From the NCBI GenBank assembly GCA_038496445.1, contig JALMLS010000397.1:328590-392589 (forward strand): a stretch of DNA of 64,000 bases, given 5' to 3'. Positions 48,798 to 61,420 of this stretch are shown here, in pieces (the first letter of the stretch is position 1; each line of letters starts with the position of its first letter). Both the position numbers and the translations under genes were made by a program. Below the pieces are notes generated by a model. The model was not told the DNA's origin. It searched no databases and saw only the letters and a program-made list of their open reading frames with translations. This DNA is from Trichosphaerium sp. ATCC 40318. Its lineage: Eukaryota > Discosea > Flabellinia > Trichosidae.

Positions 48798-50942
48798 ATG
48801 AGTGCGTCACGAAAGGATTTCGAAACTGCTAAGGAACTGGCCGCTTCCAGCCCAGATAAAGCTGTAGCAATTTACTCGGGCATTTTAGACTCAACAGGTT
48901 CGTAATCAATACTGGTATACTGTATTAAGAGTGGTGGCGATATTAGGCAACTCCACAGATGATATTAAAGTAAAAGAGCAAACGATCACTAATCTAGGCG
49001 AACTATACGCCAAACTAGGGTACGGTCGCAATATCGATGGCATATGACGCCCAAAATTATTTATTCAATGTCAAAACAGCGCTAATTGAACCTACAGGAA
49101 GGCAGAAGAACTAAGCGGATTGCTCAAACGCGTTCGCCCTTTTTTTAATGTAGTACCAAAGGCCAAAACGGCAAAGATTGGTACGCAACATTTCAACAAA
49201 AAAATAATCCCGTTAACGTTGTAATGTAAAGTACGTACCTTGATCGACAAGGTAGCCGCTGTACCAGGCAAAACCGACATTATCATTCGCCTCATTATGG
49301 AGTGTATTGAATGGACAAAAGAAGGCAAACGTACCTTCCTACGCCAAAGATTGGAATTAAAACTTGCTGCATCGTACGTATATGGCTTAATTTTAGTGTG
49401 TTTCCATACATACTGGCGCTGTTCGTAGCTGTTCAGTGTTCAGTGCGCCAACTCTTGAAAAGAAAACAAGGCATTAATTAAATCATTTTTTTTTGTAAAT
49501 TTCGCGTTTTTACAATGACACTAACGTTGACTCTAGTTATTTTATCACAAAGCGTTACCAAGAAGCTCTGAAATTGATTTCACGCTTGGTTGTCGAAGTC
49601 AAAAAACTTGACGATAAAGCGCTGCTTGTAGAAATTTTCTTGCTAGAGAGTCGTATTCAACATGCGCTATCACACTTGCCTAAAGCGAGGGTACGGGAAC
49701 AAAACGATTCAACTAAATTAGATAGTTGATTTTAAATGCCAATTTAAAACTGTTCTGGTGTTGTTAAGTAAAAAACTTGCTCCCAGTTAGCCTCACACTA
49801 ATCACTCGCACTAGGCGTCGCTCACTGCAGGTAGAACTGCTGCTAATGCTATTTACTGTCCTCCTTTACTACAAGCCCAAATCGACTTACAATCGGGTAC
49901 TCTCCATGCAGAGGAACGCGATTATAAGACAGGGTACGCAACCCAACAAATCGACATTATTCGAAAACTTTTTATCATATTATCAAAACGCTGAAATTTC
50001 CACCATTTTTAGTCTGTCTCGTTGTCTCCTTGTCTAATTCTCCGTAGTTATTCCTACTTTTACGAAGCTTTCGAAGCATTGAGTACCCTTAATGACCCAA
50101 GCGCAGTACAGACGCTAAAATATATGCTTCTTTGTAAAATCATGACAAAGCAGGTAACTAATCCCAAAATTGGCTTGTGCCTTTTGACTCAAAAATATTT
50201 ACCACGCTTTAGACTACTGACATTACAAACATCATATCGGGAAAACTTGCGCTAAAGTACGATGGTAAAGACTTGCAGGCGATGAAAGCTATTGCCGCTG
50301 CTTACAAGAAGCGTTCTATCAAAGTTTTGCAAGGAGCGCTAGCTGAATACAACGCAGGTGAGTATCTCCGCGAATTCTTAAATTTGTTAGTTTTCAGAAT
50401 TTACTTTCTGCTGTTGGTTCTCACTTTGCCACAGAGTTGTCGGAAGATGCCATTATCACTAGACACTTGAAAGACTTGTACGACAACCTGTTAGAGCAGA
50501 ATCTAGCAAAGATTGTGGAACCTTACTCCGAGGTTGAGATATCGCACCTTGCTAAGCTCATCGAGCTACCTATTGCTGATGTAGAGAGAAAGTAAGTGCC
50601 CCCGGTCACTTGTGACCTTAATGCTGCTATTTTTGTTCGAACAAAACGCACAGGTTTTTTTTTTATATTTAGTACCGTTTTTTTCGATCTCTAACGTGGG
50701 TTAGGTTGTCACAGATGATACTAGATCACAAGTTGAGTGGTATTCTAGACCAAGGAAGGGATTGCTTGATAGTATTCGAAGACAAACCGGCTGACGTACG
50801 AAAAGCCGGCAATAGGCTAAAAAAGGCACTTGTCTATTCTTACCTTCCCTTTTAGAGCACATACACAGACGCCATAAATACTATCGCCGATGTCAGCAAC
50901 GTAGTAGACAGTCTCTACAAGAAAGCCGCCAAAGTAATGTAA
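48798..50942 (+). CDS. PSMD11: 26S proteasome regulatory subunit Rpn6 / PSMD11
   Basis: About ten exons, near 420 residues, with start [20 protein letters not shown] at 48798 and TAA at 50940-50942. Family-specific segments run almost end to end: [97 protein letters not shown] and ISGKLALKY. The C-terminal PCI domain has [20 protein letters not shown] and [17 protein letters not shown], then the closing helix [13 protein letters not shown]. Rpn6 is a lid subunit that clamps the lid to the 20S core in the 26S proteasome, in cytosol and nucleus. Length matches the family. Nothing appears broken. Confidence 0.93.
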
Positions 50943-51020
50943 AAAAAAAATGAACAAAAAAATACAATCTGATTGAAAAAATGTGTGCTTCTTTACGTTT
51001 TTTTTTTCACTTTTAACTCG

Positions 51021-51609
51021 TTAAAACCAAGACTGATTTTTTACAAAAGCCCACGAAGAGCTCCTTTTAAATTGTATTATTATTACTATGTTTTCATTAT
51101 TTGTTTCAGTAGTGTACAAGGGGTTTTTTTTTTTGTTTTTCTTTTCTTTTTTCCTTTTTTCGTTGGCGTTCAGTTTCTCTTTTTTGTTATTACACGGTAG
51201 CGCCACGAGTAGGGCGAAAAATTGGCTTGTGGTGTTTTCGAAATTCTTCTATCCGGTATTGCGTAAGCGCTGAGTGTGCTACCATTTCGTGTGGTGGGAT
51301 AAACTAAACGTTGGTTAGTTAAAATACATTACAGTTTTTTCTTTTTTTTTTTGCTTTTTCTCAACGCCGTACCTGATTTTTAGGCGACAAAGCTTGTGTA
51401 GACGCGCTAGAGTTTGAGAACTTGCCAGGTATTGGTATAGGCGGGGAGCTCAGTTCGTTTAACTCTTGCTGTTTAGTTTTGTTTTGTGACTGATCTGTTT
51501 GGCTAGCGGCAGAAGTGGTTTCAGAGTCGTCCTTACGCTTCGCAGAGCTTGAGGCTTCAACGCCAACGCCCACAGGTTCTCCCCACTCCATTTCGAATTG
51601 TAGATCCAT
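51021..51609 (-). CDS. Hypothetical Ser/Thr/Gln-rich small protein (partly supported)
   Basis: Exon 51609-51373 encodes 79 residues (MDLQFEMEWGEPVGVGVEAS ... SSPPIPIPGKFSNSS) and ends at a consensus CAG|GTACGG donor, so splicing is likely. A frame-consistent second exon 51248-51021 would follow a 124-bp intron. It is Lys/Asn rich and built partly on long A-runs, so it may not be real. No domain is recognised; composition suggests a disordered protein. It would be convergent with the Rpn6 gene. Confidence 0.35.
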
Positions 51610-52690
51610 TGCTGTTTCGTTGTTTGGTATAAGTGATTACTGACGGGACCAAAGGAAACTAACAAAAAGTTTCGGTCGTTTATTTGCCGCGTTCTCTTTG
51701 GGATTAACACTAAAATGGGCAAATTTTGGGCCGCAAAGGATTTGCCCGTGAAATTCTCGAGAATACAGAAACTGCAAGAGCTTATTTGCACCACCTTGGA
51801 TCGGTAAAGCGCATAAAAAATGCGGTCTGCACTCTTTTTTGGGTTTGACTTCGTTTAAAATTTTATTCCACAAACCAAGCCGTAACTTTTGTTTGTACGA
51901 GTTGCTTTTCGGGGGTTAATGAGGACACATCTCCGTTTACTTTCGAGCGTAGTTTCGCGTTCTTCTTTACAGGTGTTGTGTGGCGAGTGAAAAAGTTTTG
52001 TTCATTCGTTCTAGTTCATTTCGCTGTTTTACAAACTGAAGACTTCACGACAACGAGACCCTTTCGCGCTCTTCCTAAAGTGGGACCACCTCAAGGATTG
52101 CTGTAGAAAGCAACCAAATCGTTGCGTTTTAACCAGCTAAACTATTATAAATAGTAACTGGTTGTAAAGCGCGAAAAGTTATCGTAGTCCACCAATTAGA
52201 TCGCGTCGATTGGTTTGCGAGTGGTGTAGCAATGCAGTTTTGTCTAATTTTTTCGATGGTATTTTTGTATAAGAGCTCTTCTAAACCCTCTCAGGCTCGC
52301 TAAATGAGTGCAACATACACACTAACGCAATTAGTTCAGCGCTTCCAAAAAGGCAAGTGCCTACCTTTAAGCTTTTCACAAGTTGCCGCGGGGACCATAC
52401 GCCACTTCTTGGTACTCCCAATGAACTGGGCTTAGTTTAGCAGCTTAGTTTGACGTACTTTGCAAATTAATTTTTGTAGTATTATTGCTGTTCACGCTAT
52501 GTACTTCGCTACAAAACGTCTCGACTACTAAAAAGAAAGCATCTTGAGATTGATAAGTTCACTGAGCTGTTTTCTGTTTATCGATAGGTAATCGAGTGGT
52601 TTTTATGGTTACATTATCAATACGTAACGATTGATTTCCCATCAGGAGTGTTGTTACAGCAAAACGACTAGGTGGTACGTTTTTCTTGTA
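51610..52690. other. Intergenic, one doubtful mini-gene
   Basis: Mostly without supported coding sequence. At 52304 an ATG opens MSATYTLTQLVQRFQKG, followed by a donor that can be read as GC (GCAAGT) or as a GT two codons on. An acceptor near 52480 then gives about 15 more codons before a stop (IIAVHAMYFATKRLDY with the GT choice). No homology is apparent, so it is kept as unresolved. Confidence 0.3.
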
Positions 52691-53712
52691 TTTAGTTTAG
52701 TTCAAAAATAACTTCGCCGTCGTGTTCATCTGCCGTTTCGTTGTACAAGAGGTTGCCCTCAAGGTAGGTATCTATTCGCGAGTTGTTCTTCGCCTTAGAA
52801 CAGCGCCTATTTTCGGTTAGTGACACGTGTGGAAAGGCAATTAAATATAGGTACCTGAACACGATAATGCTAAGAACTATTCCAGCACCTAGTATAATAA
52901 ACGCTCCCAGTGCAGCCGCTACATAAAACTCCTCTATTTTTGTTGGTAAACTTAGCTATTTTAGGTTGCTGTTATTTTAAGCGTACCTAGACGAGCAGAT
53001 TCTGTTACTACTGCTGGTGCACTAGGTACATTCGTCGGCGCATTTGGAGCGATAGCAGGATTTGTAGAGGGTTGTACTACAGGTGCTACATTAGGAGCTT
53101 GAGTAGGCTGAACGGGCGCATCTGTAGCATTCGTTGGTGCACCGGTAGTAGGCGCTGTAGTAGTAGCATTAGGTTGCACAGATGGTCCAGTGGGGGACAT
53201 AGGTTCTTTAGAAGGAGCAACACTAGGTGTTGCTGTAGTGGGTGCTACAGTAATAGCATCGCTTGGAGCTAACGTAGGCTCAGTTGTAGGTTCTGCCGTT
53301 GGTTCTTGTGTTGGAGCAGGCGTCGTGGGAGCAGGTGTTGGAGGACTACTAGTAGGTTCTGCAGTTGGAGGTACTGTTGTTGGCGGGCTGGTAAGTTCTG
53401 CAGTTGGCGCCACTGTTGTTGGAGTAATTGTTGTTGGCACCATTGTTGTTGGCGCGCCAGTAGGTTCCGCAGTTGGCGCTACTGTTGTTGGTGCTGCCGT
53501 TGGTGTTGTAGTTGTTGGCGCAATACTTGTTGGTAAGGATGTTGGAGGATCTATCAAACGCTGTCACTTTTCCTGCACAACGAAAATAGGTTACCTGTAG
53601 TGGCCGTGGGTGACTCTGTGGTAGGTTGCGTTGGCGGTGGAGTTGTGTCTTGAGCCTGCAAAACAGATAGTAATGCCAAAGTGCAAACAAATATCAATGT
53701 TAAGCGCCACAT
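52691..53712 (-). CDS. Type I membrane protein with long Thr/Pro mucin-like stalk
   Basis: Four exons, about 300 residues, starting at 53712 with a signal peptide (MWRLTLIFVCTLALLSVLQA). The ectodomain is almost entirely degenerate PTxxPT, APTT, VAPT and EPT units over about 190 residues, probably O-glycosylated and rod-like. A transmembrane helix (AAALGAFIILGAGIVLSIIV) follows a 53-bp intron. The cytoplasmic tail is short, basic then acidic, ending DGEVIFELN with TAA at 52693-52691. There is no folded extracellular domain beyond the stalk. A cell-surface spacer or glycocalyx role is plausible. The plus-strand Gly/Val- and Trp/Cys-rich frames over the same DNA are shadows of the repeat. Confidence 0.75.
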
Positions 53713-54157
53713 ATGTGCTAGAACTACGAGGAGTAAGATACGAGACTCTTTTACCAGTTCACGAGGTTTTTTGTTATATAAGCGCTATACGCGTATTATT
53801 TGAACCTCGTAACCTTAAAGCTAGCTTTTGTAGCGTAAAAACATCAAACAGAAGTTAGGTCACGTACTTTTAAGATTTCTTACACGAATGTGAGTTAGTG
53901 TACGTTGGGTACAGACAGAACTTCAAAACAAAAAAAAAAGGCAGGACAGACAAAAAAATGGGCTGAACTTTCGTGGTGGGTCACCATATTAATTCACACT
54001 GCACTCCCTACTCCAAGAATGAACGCTCAGATAATATTACAAAGCTTAACAGAATATCAGTGCGTTTAACTCCAGAAACCGTTCAAAAAAGAAAAATACC
54101 GCAAGACTAACCTTCAAAAGATTTGCCATCGCCACCATCAACAACGGCGCTAATAAC

Positions 54158-54663
54158 ATGCATGTATTTGATAAAAACGATGTTAGCACAGTATGCGAAT
54201 TACGGACGTTATTAAAGCCACATGACAGATGTCTTCACTACCTTGTCAAAATAAAGCCTTCAGGTACGGTTATTTCCAACATTGTATTCACACTTTTTTT
54301 TTGTTTTATGGAGAAAATTTAACACTCCTTCAAGGTGCCCTTGATCTAAATTCATTAACAAGCGCATCACAGTATGAATTTAAACCCCAAAAATTATATG
54401 TGTATGCCACAATAAGCGGTACGTGCAGTGCACAAAAAAAAAGCGTGACTGTAATTCTAGATATAATGGCAAGCACCTTTTGGCGAGTTGGAGCCGTGTA
54501 CGATAGAACTAAACCTCTTCGTAAGGCGATGAAAAGTCTATCAGTGAAGAATAAACGTGCAAAAGTTTCAGATGGGCGCGTTACCAAACGCAGGCTTTCG
54601 CCTCATAAACGCCGAGATAGGCCAAATGCGATACGGCGAGTGCGATTAAACACAATGGATTGA
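54158..54663 (+). CDS. Small basic protein of unknown function
   Basis: Two exons joined by a GTACGG..CAAG intron of about 70 bp, near 145 residues, with start MHVFDKNDVSTVCELRTLL and TGA at 54661-54663. The N-terminal half looks like a small alpha/beta domain (FKPQKLYVYATISGT, SVTVILDIMASTFW). The last 45 residues are very rich in Lys and Arg (KNKRAKVSDGR, TKRRLSPHKRRDRPNAIRR), as in a nucleic-acid-binding or nuclear-targeted tail. I recognise no family. It is divergent from the mucin-like protein with a 445-bp gap. Confidence 0.55.
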
Positions 54664-55040
54664 ATTCGAGGTTTATATTCACATAATCTCTCAGAGACAA
54701 ACAAAACCAGCAAAACACAACACCTCCACACTCGTTGTTAATGACGCAAGGTTGTAGTTGATTGAAAAAAAAAAATAGTTGAGTGAAAGCATTATTTCAC
54801 AATAACCGTTTTTTGTGCTCATTCGTTGGGCAGTGTAGTTCTATGTACAAAAAAATAAATAAATAGTTAGTGAACAGCTCATACATGTCACGTGTTAGCA
54901 TGTAATTTAGCGCTATTTTTTTGCGTAAAAGAAAGGTCAAGCCCAATAAATTGAGTTGTCCAAAAAAACGTGTAATCACTCAGAGAGCATTTTACAAAAT
55001 ACTCAACACGTATAACAACAACAGCAAAACAACAGCCTAG

Positions 55041-58000
55041 ATGAGTTCAAGAGGTCGTTCACGCGGTGGCGGTAGAGGCAGAGGCGGCAGAGGAGGTCGC
55101 GGTGGCCGAGGAGGAAGTCGTGGTGGCAGCAGAGGCGGTTACAGCGGCGGGGGTGGTCGTAGCGGCGGCAGAGGCGGTAGAGGAGGTCGAGGCGGCGGCA
55201 GAGGCAGCTACGGTGGCCGTGGTGGCGGTAAAGGTGGAAGAGGTTCGTTTTGTACACTTTTGATTTGTTTCGCTAACGTATTCAAGTGCAAATGACAGCA
55301 ACACCTCAGGACCTCAAAGGTGCGTATCGTAACTTGGTTTTTGAAAATCTATCAAAATATTGATTATTAATTTTCAATCTGTTTAGCGGGAGAATTGATG
55401 ATGAATTACTTCACTGTATCTATTGCAGCGAAGGATCGCTTTTTTTTCGAGTACTCGCCTGATATCTCTGTACGCGCATTTTTTTATTATTTGATTTGTG
55501 TCCAAAAAAAAACCTTCTAAACTTTTAACGTTCTGAATGCATTCAGCCTTTCTGAACGTCCGGCCTTTGCGAGCCCTTCTGAACGAAAACTTTTTATGTT
55601 GCAATCATTTGCAAGAGTAACAAGTTGCTTTAGGTTGTCGGAGAAGGTTTTCAAAAGGACATGTTTACTTTGGTGGAGATGTTCTTTCAAAACTTTTACT
55701 CGCCCAAGGAACGCGAAGGGATAAAGCAAAAAGGTACAAGCTTTTTTGGTTTTGGTCAACCCTAACTGAACTTTCAGGTGGCTATTACTTTAATGGCACC
55801 ACAATTTACACGTGGAAACCATTACCTCGTATTTTACCGAACAAGTTACCTCCGCCTCAAGCGTATCGCTTGAAGGGAATTGATCAAAAGTACATGTTTT
55901 CAATCAAGAGTTGCAGACGCATAGCGATGTCACCAAAGCCTGGTCAAAGAAAGCTTGCTGAGAACTTTTTGAATGCCATCATAAAGCAGGTATATTACAA
56001 ATCAATCTGTCAATTTTTTTTTTTGTAAATACTGATGTAAACGCTAACTCTATTGTGTAGATGACAACTGAAGCCATAAATGACGAAAAACGCGGTTTAA
56101 TTATGATTGGTAGAAATCTCTGTATGGTACGAAATTAAATATTTCAAATTGGTTTTGTGATTTACTGTTCGTATAGACTCAGCAAATTGATGGCCCTAGA
56201 GGCGTGGAGATTTACCCTGGGTTTCACACTGATTTGTGTTGGAAGAACTTGACATCTCCTGATGGAAAACTTATTCCATCCCTTGTCATCAATATCGATA
56301 CCACGTCTAAAGTGCGTAGTACAAACACCGTGCTAGACTTTATCGATATTGAAATGGATAATGGGCAATCGAGAGAGCAAGTAGAGCATGAGCTCATGGA
56401 CAAAAAGGTCTACACGAAGTACGTTGGACTCTTAAAGCAAAGTGAATTTTGAATGTAATCTATCAAGTTTGTTTGTTCAATTTTTTTTTCAATGACCGAT
56501 TATAACTTGCTGTTAGGTATAATAACCGCACGTACACAATTGAAGCTATCGATTGGGGTCAGACACCAATGGATACATTTGACCGTGGTGGTGGTCGCGG
56601 TACGTATTAATTCGCAACCTTCTTTCTCTGACAAGTTCCTAAGGGCGTGATAGTAATGTAATTTCATACTATGATTATTATAGAAATCAGCACAAGGTGA
56701 CCATTCGGGATACCAAGCAGCCTTTATTGGTTAGTCGTATGTCTAGACGTCAAGAAATCCGTCTTATCCCAAGTTTATGTCTATTGACTGATATGTGCGT
56801 ACAGCTATTTTCCATCGATTAAACGCTTTCTGACCCCTTTTCCCTAGCCCTGCATCTGCAAGACGTGAGTTGCCTAAAATATGTGGTGTAAAGCCACCAG
56901 ATCGTATAACACGCATGAAAAAGTTTTGTAACATTTTGAGTACCAACAAGCGTGTACGTTTTGATCTTTTGTTTGTTTTTGTACAACTAACAATGTCTCG
57001 TAGTTCGCTCAATACATTAAAATTCAATCAGATGGCACCAAGGTCACAAGACCTTTGTTGTTTTCACCTCCTGTAATTCGATTTCCAATTGCGAACAAGA
57101 GATTTAACAGTTTCTTGGCTGATAACGATTGGGGTCGTGACATGAAGTCTAACCTCAAATTCCACTCGCCTACAAGCGGTCGTAAGGAACTTACTGTGTG
57201 GGTGACTTATGCAAGTACAAACTGGGATCGTGATGCTGCACAAGATTACATCGATGAGATCTACAAGGTCCGTTTTCTTAGTTTTGTTTATTGTGCCCAA
57301 GATTTCGACTATTAACAGCATTTTGTAAGAACATGCGCAACTTCGCGTCGCCTATAATATTGAAAAAGGCTATTGAGGTTCCTGTACCTCGTAATTCGAG
57401 TCCTGAAAAATCCTTGATGAATTTATGGAGAAAGAAAAATTACAAACCTGTTCCTACTACCACTCTCATCATTGCTTTCCTTGGCGAAGGAGCTGATCAA
57501 TACAATCGTTTCAAGACGTTCTGTTTCCAACAGGGTTACACCTCACAGGTGGTAAAATTGACGTACGCTGAACATTGCACTAGTTTTTGTTGTAAACTTG
57601 CACTTTTCTAACTTTTTGTAAAGTCGTAAATCTGAGCAACAACGCTCACGACAATACGAGAATATTGTATTTAAAATCGCTGCCCAGATCGTAAACAAAT
57701 ACGACTATTTGTGTTGGGACATTGACATTGCTCGTGCAGCACCAATCCTTAAAGGAAAAACAGTACTCATGATCGGTATTGATGTCTATCACGCTCCAAA
57801 GCGTTACTTTAGAGAGGGTTACTACCAACGTAGGTCCATCGGTGCCTTCGTATCCGTTCTCGTAACTCCTGATGGCAAATGGACCACATCATCCATGATT
57901 GTTCCAAAATTGGTAGGTTTTATTTTTTGGTTTATTGTTTTTTTTTTAATATTAACGTCTGATTAGGCAAGAAAGGAGATAATTAGAAAAGAAACCACGA

Positions 58001-58788
58001 CCAACAGAGATCGTGGTGACGATGTAGCCGATGAGCTCGAATCGCCTGAAATCACAGAAAAAGAGGAGTTAAAGAAGGTACTTTGAGTTATTTCTTTGAT
58101 TTGGTACTAATTAATTACAATGTAGTTTGTTCAACGCATTACTAAGGGCATTAAAAAACTTGATTATTGCTTCGTTTTCAGAGATGGTGTTGGTGAATCT
58201 ATGTTGACTGCAGTAAAGAACAAAGAGGTCACTCAGGTCACTCAAGTCGTTCCAAAAGACACCAACGTGGTGTACATGACAATCCAGAAACGTATTCACT
58301 CTAAGGTCCTATTCCGAAAACGCACAAGCGCTGGCGCCACATACATGAATCCACCAAAGGGACTTGTAGTGCAAAATGTCAAGTCTATGTTTCCAACTGG
58401 CATGACATGGAAGGACTTTTACCTCATCCCTACTTCTACCAACTTGAGCACTGTACGTCATCAAATTCTTTCGCCAAAATCAAAACCAAAATTAAATTAA
58501 CATTTTATTCTAGGTAAACCCTGTCAGATATGTTCTCTTGACATCTAAGGGCATCGACCTGAAAGATATCCAAAGATTGACCTATCACATGTGTTACATG
58601 TATCCAAATTGGTCTGACTCTGTAAAACTCCCAGCTCCAACCCAATGCGCGCATAAGGTAAGCTTTTATAAACAACAAATATTTTTGATACTTATGGATT
58701 ATAGTTGGCATACCTCGTGGGTGAACTCAAAGTCACTGATCCAAAAATCAACGCTTGTTTGGAAAGCAACTCTATGTTCTTCTTGTAA
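55041..58788 (+). CDS. PIWI-type Argonaute with RGG-rich N-terminus
   Basis: About 17 exons, near 900 residues, complete. The N-terminus is an extended RGG/GGR tract (from MSSRGRSRGGGRGRG), comparable to the arginine-rich tails that are methylated in animal PIWI proteins. N and PAZ regions follow, and the MID-PIWI part has PTTTLIIAFLGEGADQYNRF. Catalytic positions visible: Asp in MIGIDVYHAP (57781-57783), Asp in FVFRDGVGES (58183-58185) and His in PAPTQCAHKLAYLVG (58652-58654). The C-terminus, LTYHMCYMYPNWSDSVKLPA ending SNSMFFL, is typical of the PIWI clade rather than the AGO clade, including the terminal Phe-Leu. It likely binds small RNAs and can cleave targets. Whether it acts on transposons or mRNAs is unknown. 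The short exon structure between about 55480 and 55740 is the least certain part. Confidence 0.88.
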
Positions 58789-59016
58789 TTGTTGCTCACA
58801 AGCGCTGCCTATCTATCTTGTTAGCAATTTGTAAAAAAACCCCAAAATAAATTTTTAGTCATTTTCAATAGTTTTCTCTTCGTGTTTTTTGTTATTTACA
58901 TTTAATGTCGTGTCAGCACTACGCTCAAATAACATTGTGACGAGTGTTTTCCGCGTTTCAGTCAAAATACGCAATAACACGCGTAAAATCGCGATTTAAG
59001 CACTCAACAAGTAAAG
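58789..59016. other. Short intergenic gap
   Basis: It lies between the PIWI stop and the methylthiotransferase start and contains AATAAA-like sequence just after the stop (AAAATAAATTTTTAG). No gene is seen. Confidence 0.4.
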
Positions 59017-61353
59017 ATGCTGGTAAATAAGTCTATTTCTTGTCGATGGTTTGGTGTAAAGTCACAACACCCTCGAGTGTTGGCTAAGCGAACAGTAAGG
59101 GTAATGAAAGGTTCTGAGCTCGCTAGGCGGTTCGCAACAGCATCACCCGAATTTAAAGAAAAAGTGCTAAAAGGACCTACGTTGGGTGATTTCATACAAG
59201 AGGGTTAGTTAGGGCACTAGTAGCGTACTTGTAAAAGCGTAGTAATAATTCTTGTTTAGATTCGGCACATGAAGTTGACCAAGAGCCAGATGTTGCTCCA
59301 TACTTATCTAGAATGCAAGGCCTCGATCAAACAGTATACATTGAAAGTTATGGATGTCAAATGAACACAAATGACGCCGAAATTGTTTTAGCAATTATGC
59401 AACAGGAAGGTTACAAACGTTCAGATGATCCTTTAGAAGTACGATATTATCGTGTCAAGTTGATTATATTTATGGAAATAATTTTAGTCTGACGTGATAT
59501 TGCTCAATACGTGTGCTATTCGCGACAAGGCCGAACAAAAAATTTGGGAGCGTCTCACATGGTTAAACTCTGTGAAGAGAAAGCGCAAAATTAAGAAAAA
59601 AGGAACTGTCATTGGAGTGAGTTTTTTTTACTTGCAGGTTATGTTGTAGCCTGACATATTTGAGGTACTCGGTTGCATGGCAGAGCGATTGAAGGAGGAA
59701 TTACTTGAAAAGAGACAAGTGGTTGATATTGTAGCAGGACCAGACTCTTATCGTAAGTTGCCAACTTTGTTATCAAAAGTAGAGGTACATTGCTTTCGTA
59801 CAAGCCTGTCTCGTAACTCACATAAAAACATAGTCAGGATCCCGTGCAATTAATGTAATTCTTTCTCAAGACGAGACATATGCTGATGTAGCTCCTGTAC
59901 GCCTTGCACCAGATAACGTATCAGCGTATGTTCAGAGTTTTTCTCATTGAAGAACTTACATCTACCATAGTTTTGTATCTATTATGCGCGGTTGCAATAA
60001 TATGTGTACCTACTGTATTGTTCCGTTTACCAGAGGAAGAGAGCGTAGCCGAGATCCTGATTCCATAGAAAGAGAGGTAGTAGAGTTATACAAGCAAGGA
60101 GTACGAGAGGTACATTTGCAATCACGTCCAGGTTGGATTTATGACATTCTCACAAATCCGCCTACAGGTAGTTATTCTCGGTCAAAACGTAAACAGTTAC
60201 AACTACAAAGATGAGAGTGTTGAAACAAAACCCGCTGACGTTGTAGATGGATTTAAAACAATATACAAAAAACCTCAGTACGTTGACCTTTTTTGTTTTT
60301 CTTCTGGTTTTACTTGATAAAGTTGACGGTAGTCTATAGAGTTGGTGTATCATTCACGGATTTGATGGATAGACTAAGTGCACGTGTACCAGGCATGCGT
60401 ATTCGTTTCACCTCACCACATCCCAAAGACTTTCCAACATCATTGATCCATCTTATCAAAGCCAGGTAACAATGCAGTGAATCATATTTCATCTAACACA
60501 GCTTCAGGCCAAATATTTGTAATAACTTGCATATGCCAGCTCAAAGTGGTAGCACCAATGTACTAGAGAAGATGAGACGCGGTTATTCTCGAGAGGCTTA
60601 CCTTGCTTTGATCGATTCTGTGCGCAAGATAATCCCAGATATTACTTTGTCAAGGTACTTGTGGTAGCTGGTTTCTTCACTAACTTATTTACTTTGTAGC
60701 GATTTTATTTCAGGATTTTGTGGGGAAACTGAAGAAGATCACAAAGAAACCTTATCTTTGCTCAAAGAAGTTCGATTTGATCACGTAAGTGTTTGAATAT
60801 CCCTCTAAAGGGTTTACTTTGTGACCCCGTGCTTAACAAGAAACTATTCTAGGCGTTCATGTTTGCATACTCTATGAGAGAGAAAACGCCAGCGCATAGA
60901 AGATACGAGTGAGTGCACCGCTCCTTTCGTAAACATTGATTGTAATGACATTTGCTTAGGGATGATGTCGAACCTGAAGTGAAAAAGAGGAGACTGCAAG
61001 AAGTCATACGCACATTCTACGCTTTATCGGAAGAAAAAAATAAACAAGAAATTGGCAAACGCCATCTGATTTTGGTTGAAAAGGTAACACTTTTGTTTTT
61101 GTTCCAAAGGCCTTACAGCGACTAGAAAAGTAGAAAGTCTGACAAGGAGTGGATGGGTAGAAGTGACACTAACAAAAAAATTGTGTTTCCTGATGCAGTA
61201 TTGCCCAGTCGCTTAGAACCCAACAAGACATCGCCCATAAAGAGCGGGGACTTTGTTGAGGTTGAAGTACATGGCATTAGCGCTGTGTCGTTGAAGGGTA
61301 CCGCAATCGCCCATTCTAGCATCAGTAAACACAACGACTTGTACCATACCTAG
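59017..61353 (+). CDS. CDK5RAP1: tRNA 2-methylthio-N6-isopentenyladenosine synthase (CDK5RAP1/MiaB type), mitochondrial
   Basis: About 13 exons, near 560 residues, with start [20 protein letters not shown] at 59017 (a basic, organelle-targeting-like leader) and TAG at 61351-61353. The N-terminal UPF0004 domain carries the three cluster cysteines in [17 protein letters not shown] and LGCMAERL. The radical SAM domain has [20 protein letters not shown] (CxxxCxxC), then [26 protein letters not shown] and [10 protein letters not shown]. The C-terminal TRAM domain reads [20 protein letters not shown]. The enzyme adds a methylthio group to i6A37 in tRNA using S-adenosylmethionine and two iron-sulfur clusters. 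A mitochondrial location follows the animal enzyme and the leader. All key cysteines are present. Confidence 0.93.
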
Positions 61354-61420
61354 TGTAAATAATACGCAAAAAAGAAACCAAATAAAAAAGAGTAAAACGA
61401 ATTCTGAAGAAAATTATGTC

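Noticed and set aside
51459-51794. Minus-strand 111-codon frame
   Set aside because: It overlaps, in another frame, an exon with a better start and a consensus donor, and its composition looks non-coding.
53190-53600. Long plus-strand Gly/Val-rich open frames
   Set aside because: They are antisense to the Thr/Pro repeat of the minus-strand mucin-like gene; repeat DNA keeps several frames open. No start context or splice support.
55003-55304. Ser/Ala-rich and His/Arg-rich minus-strand frames opposite the PIWI N-terminus
   Set aside because: Shadows of the GGN-rich RGG tract on the coding strand.
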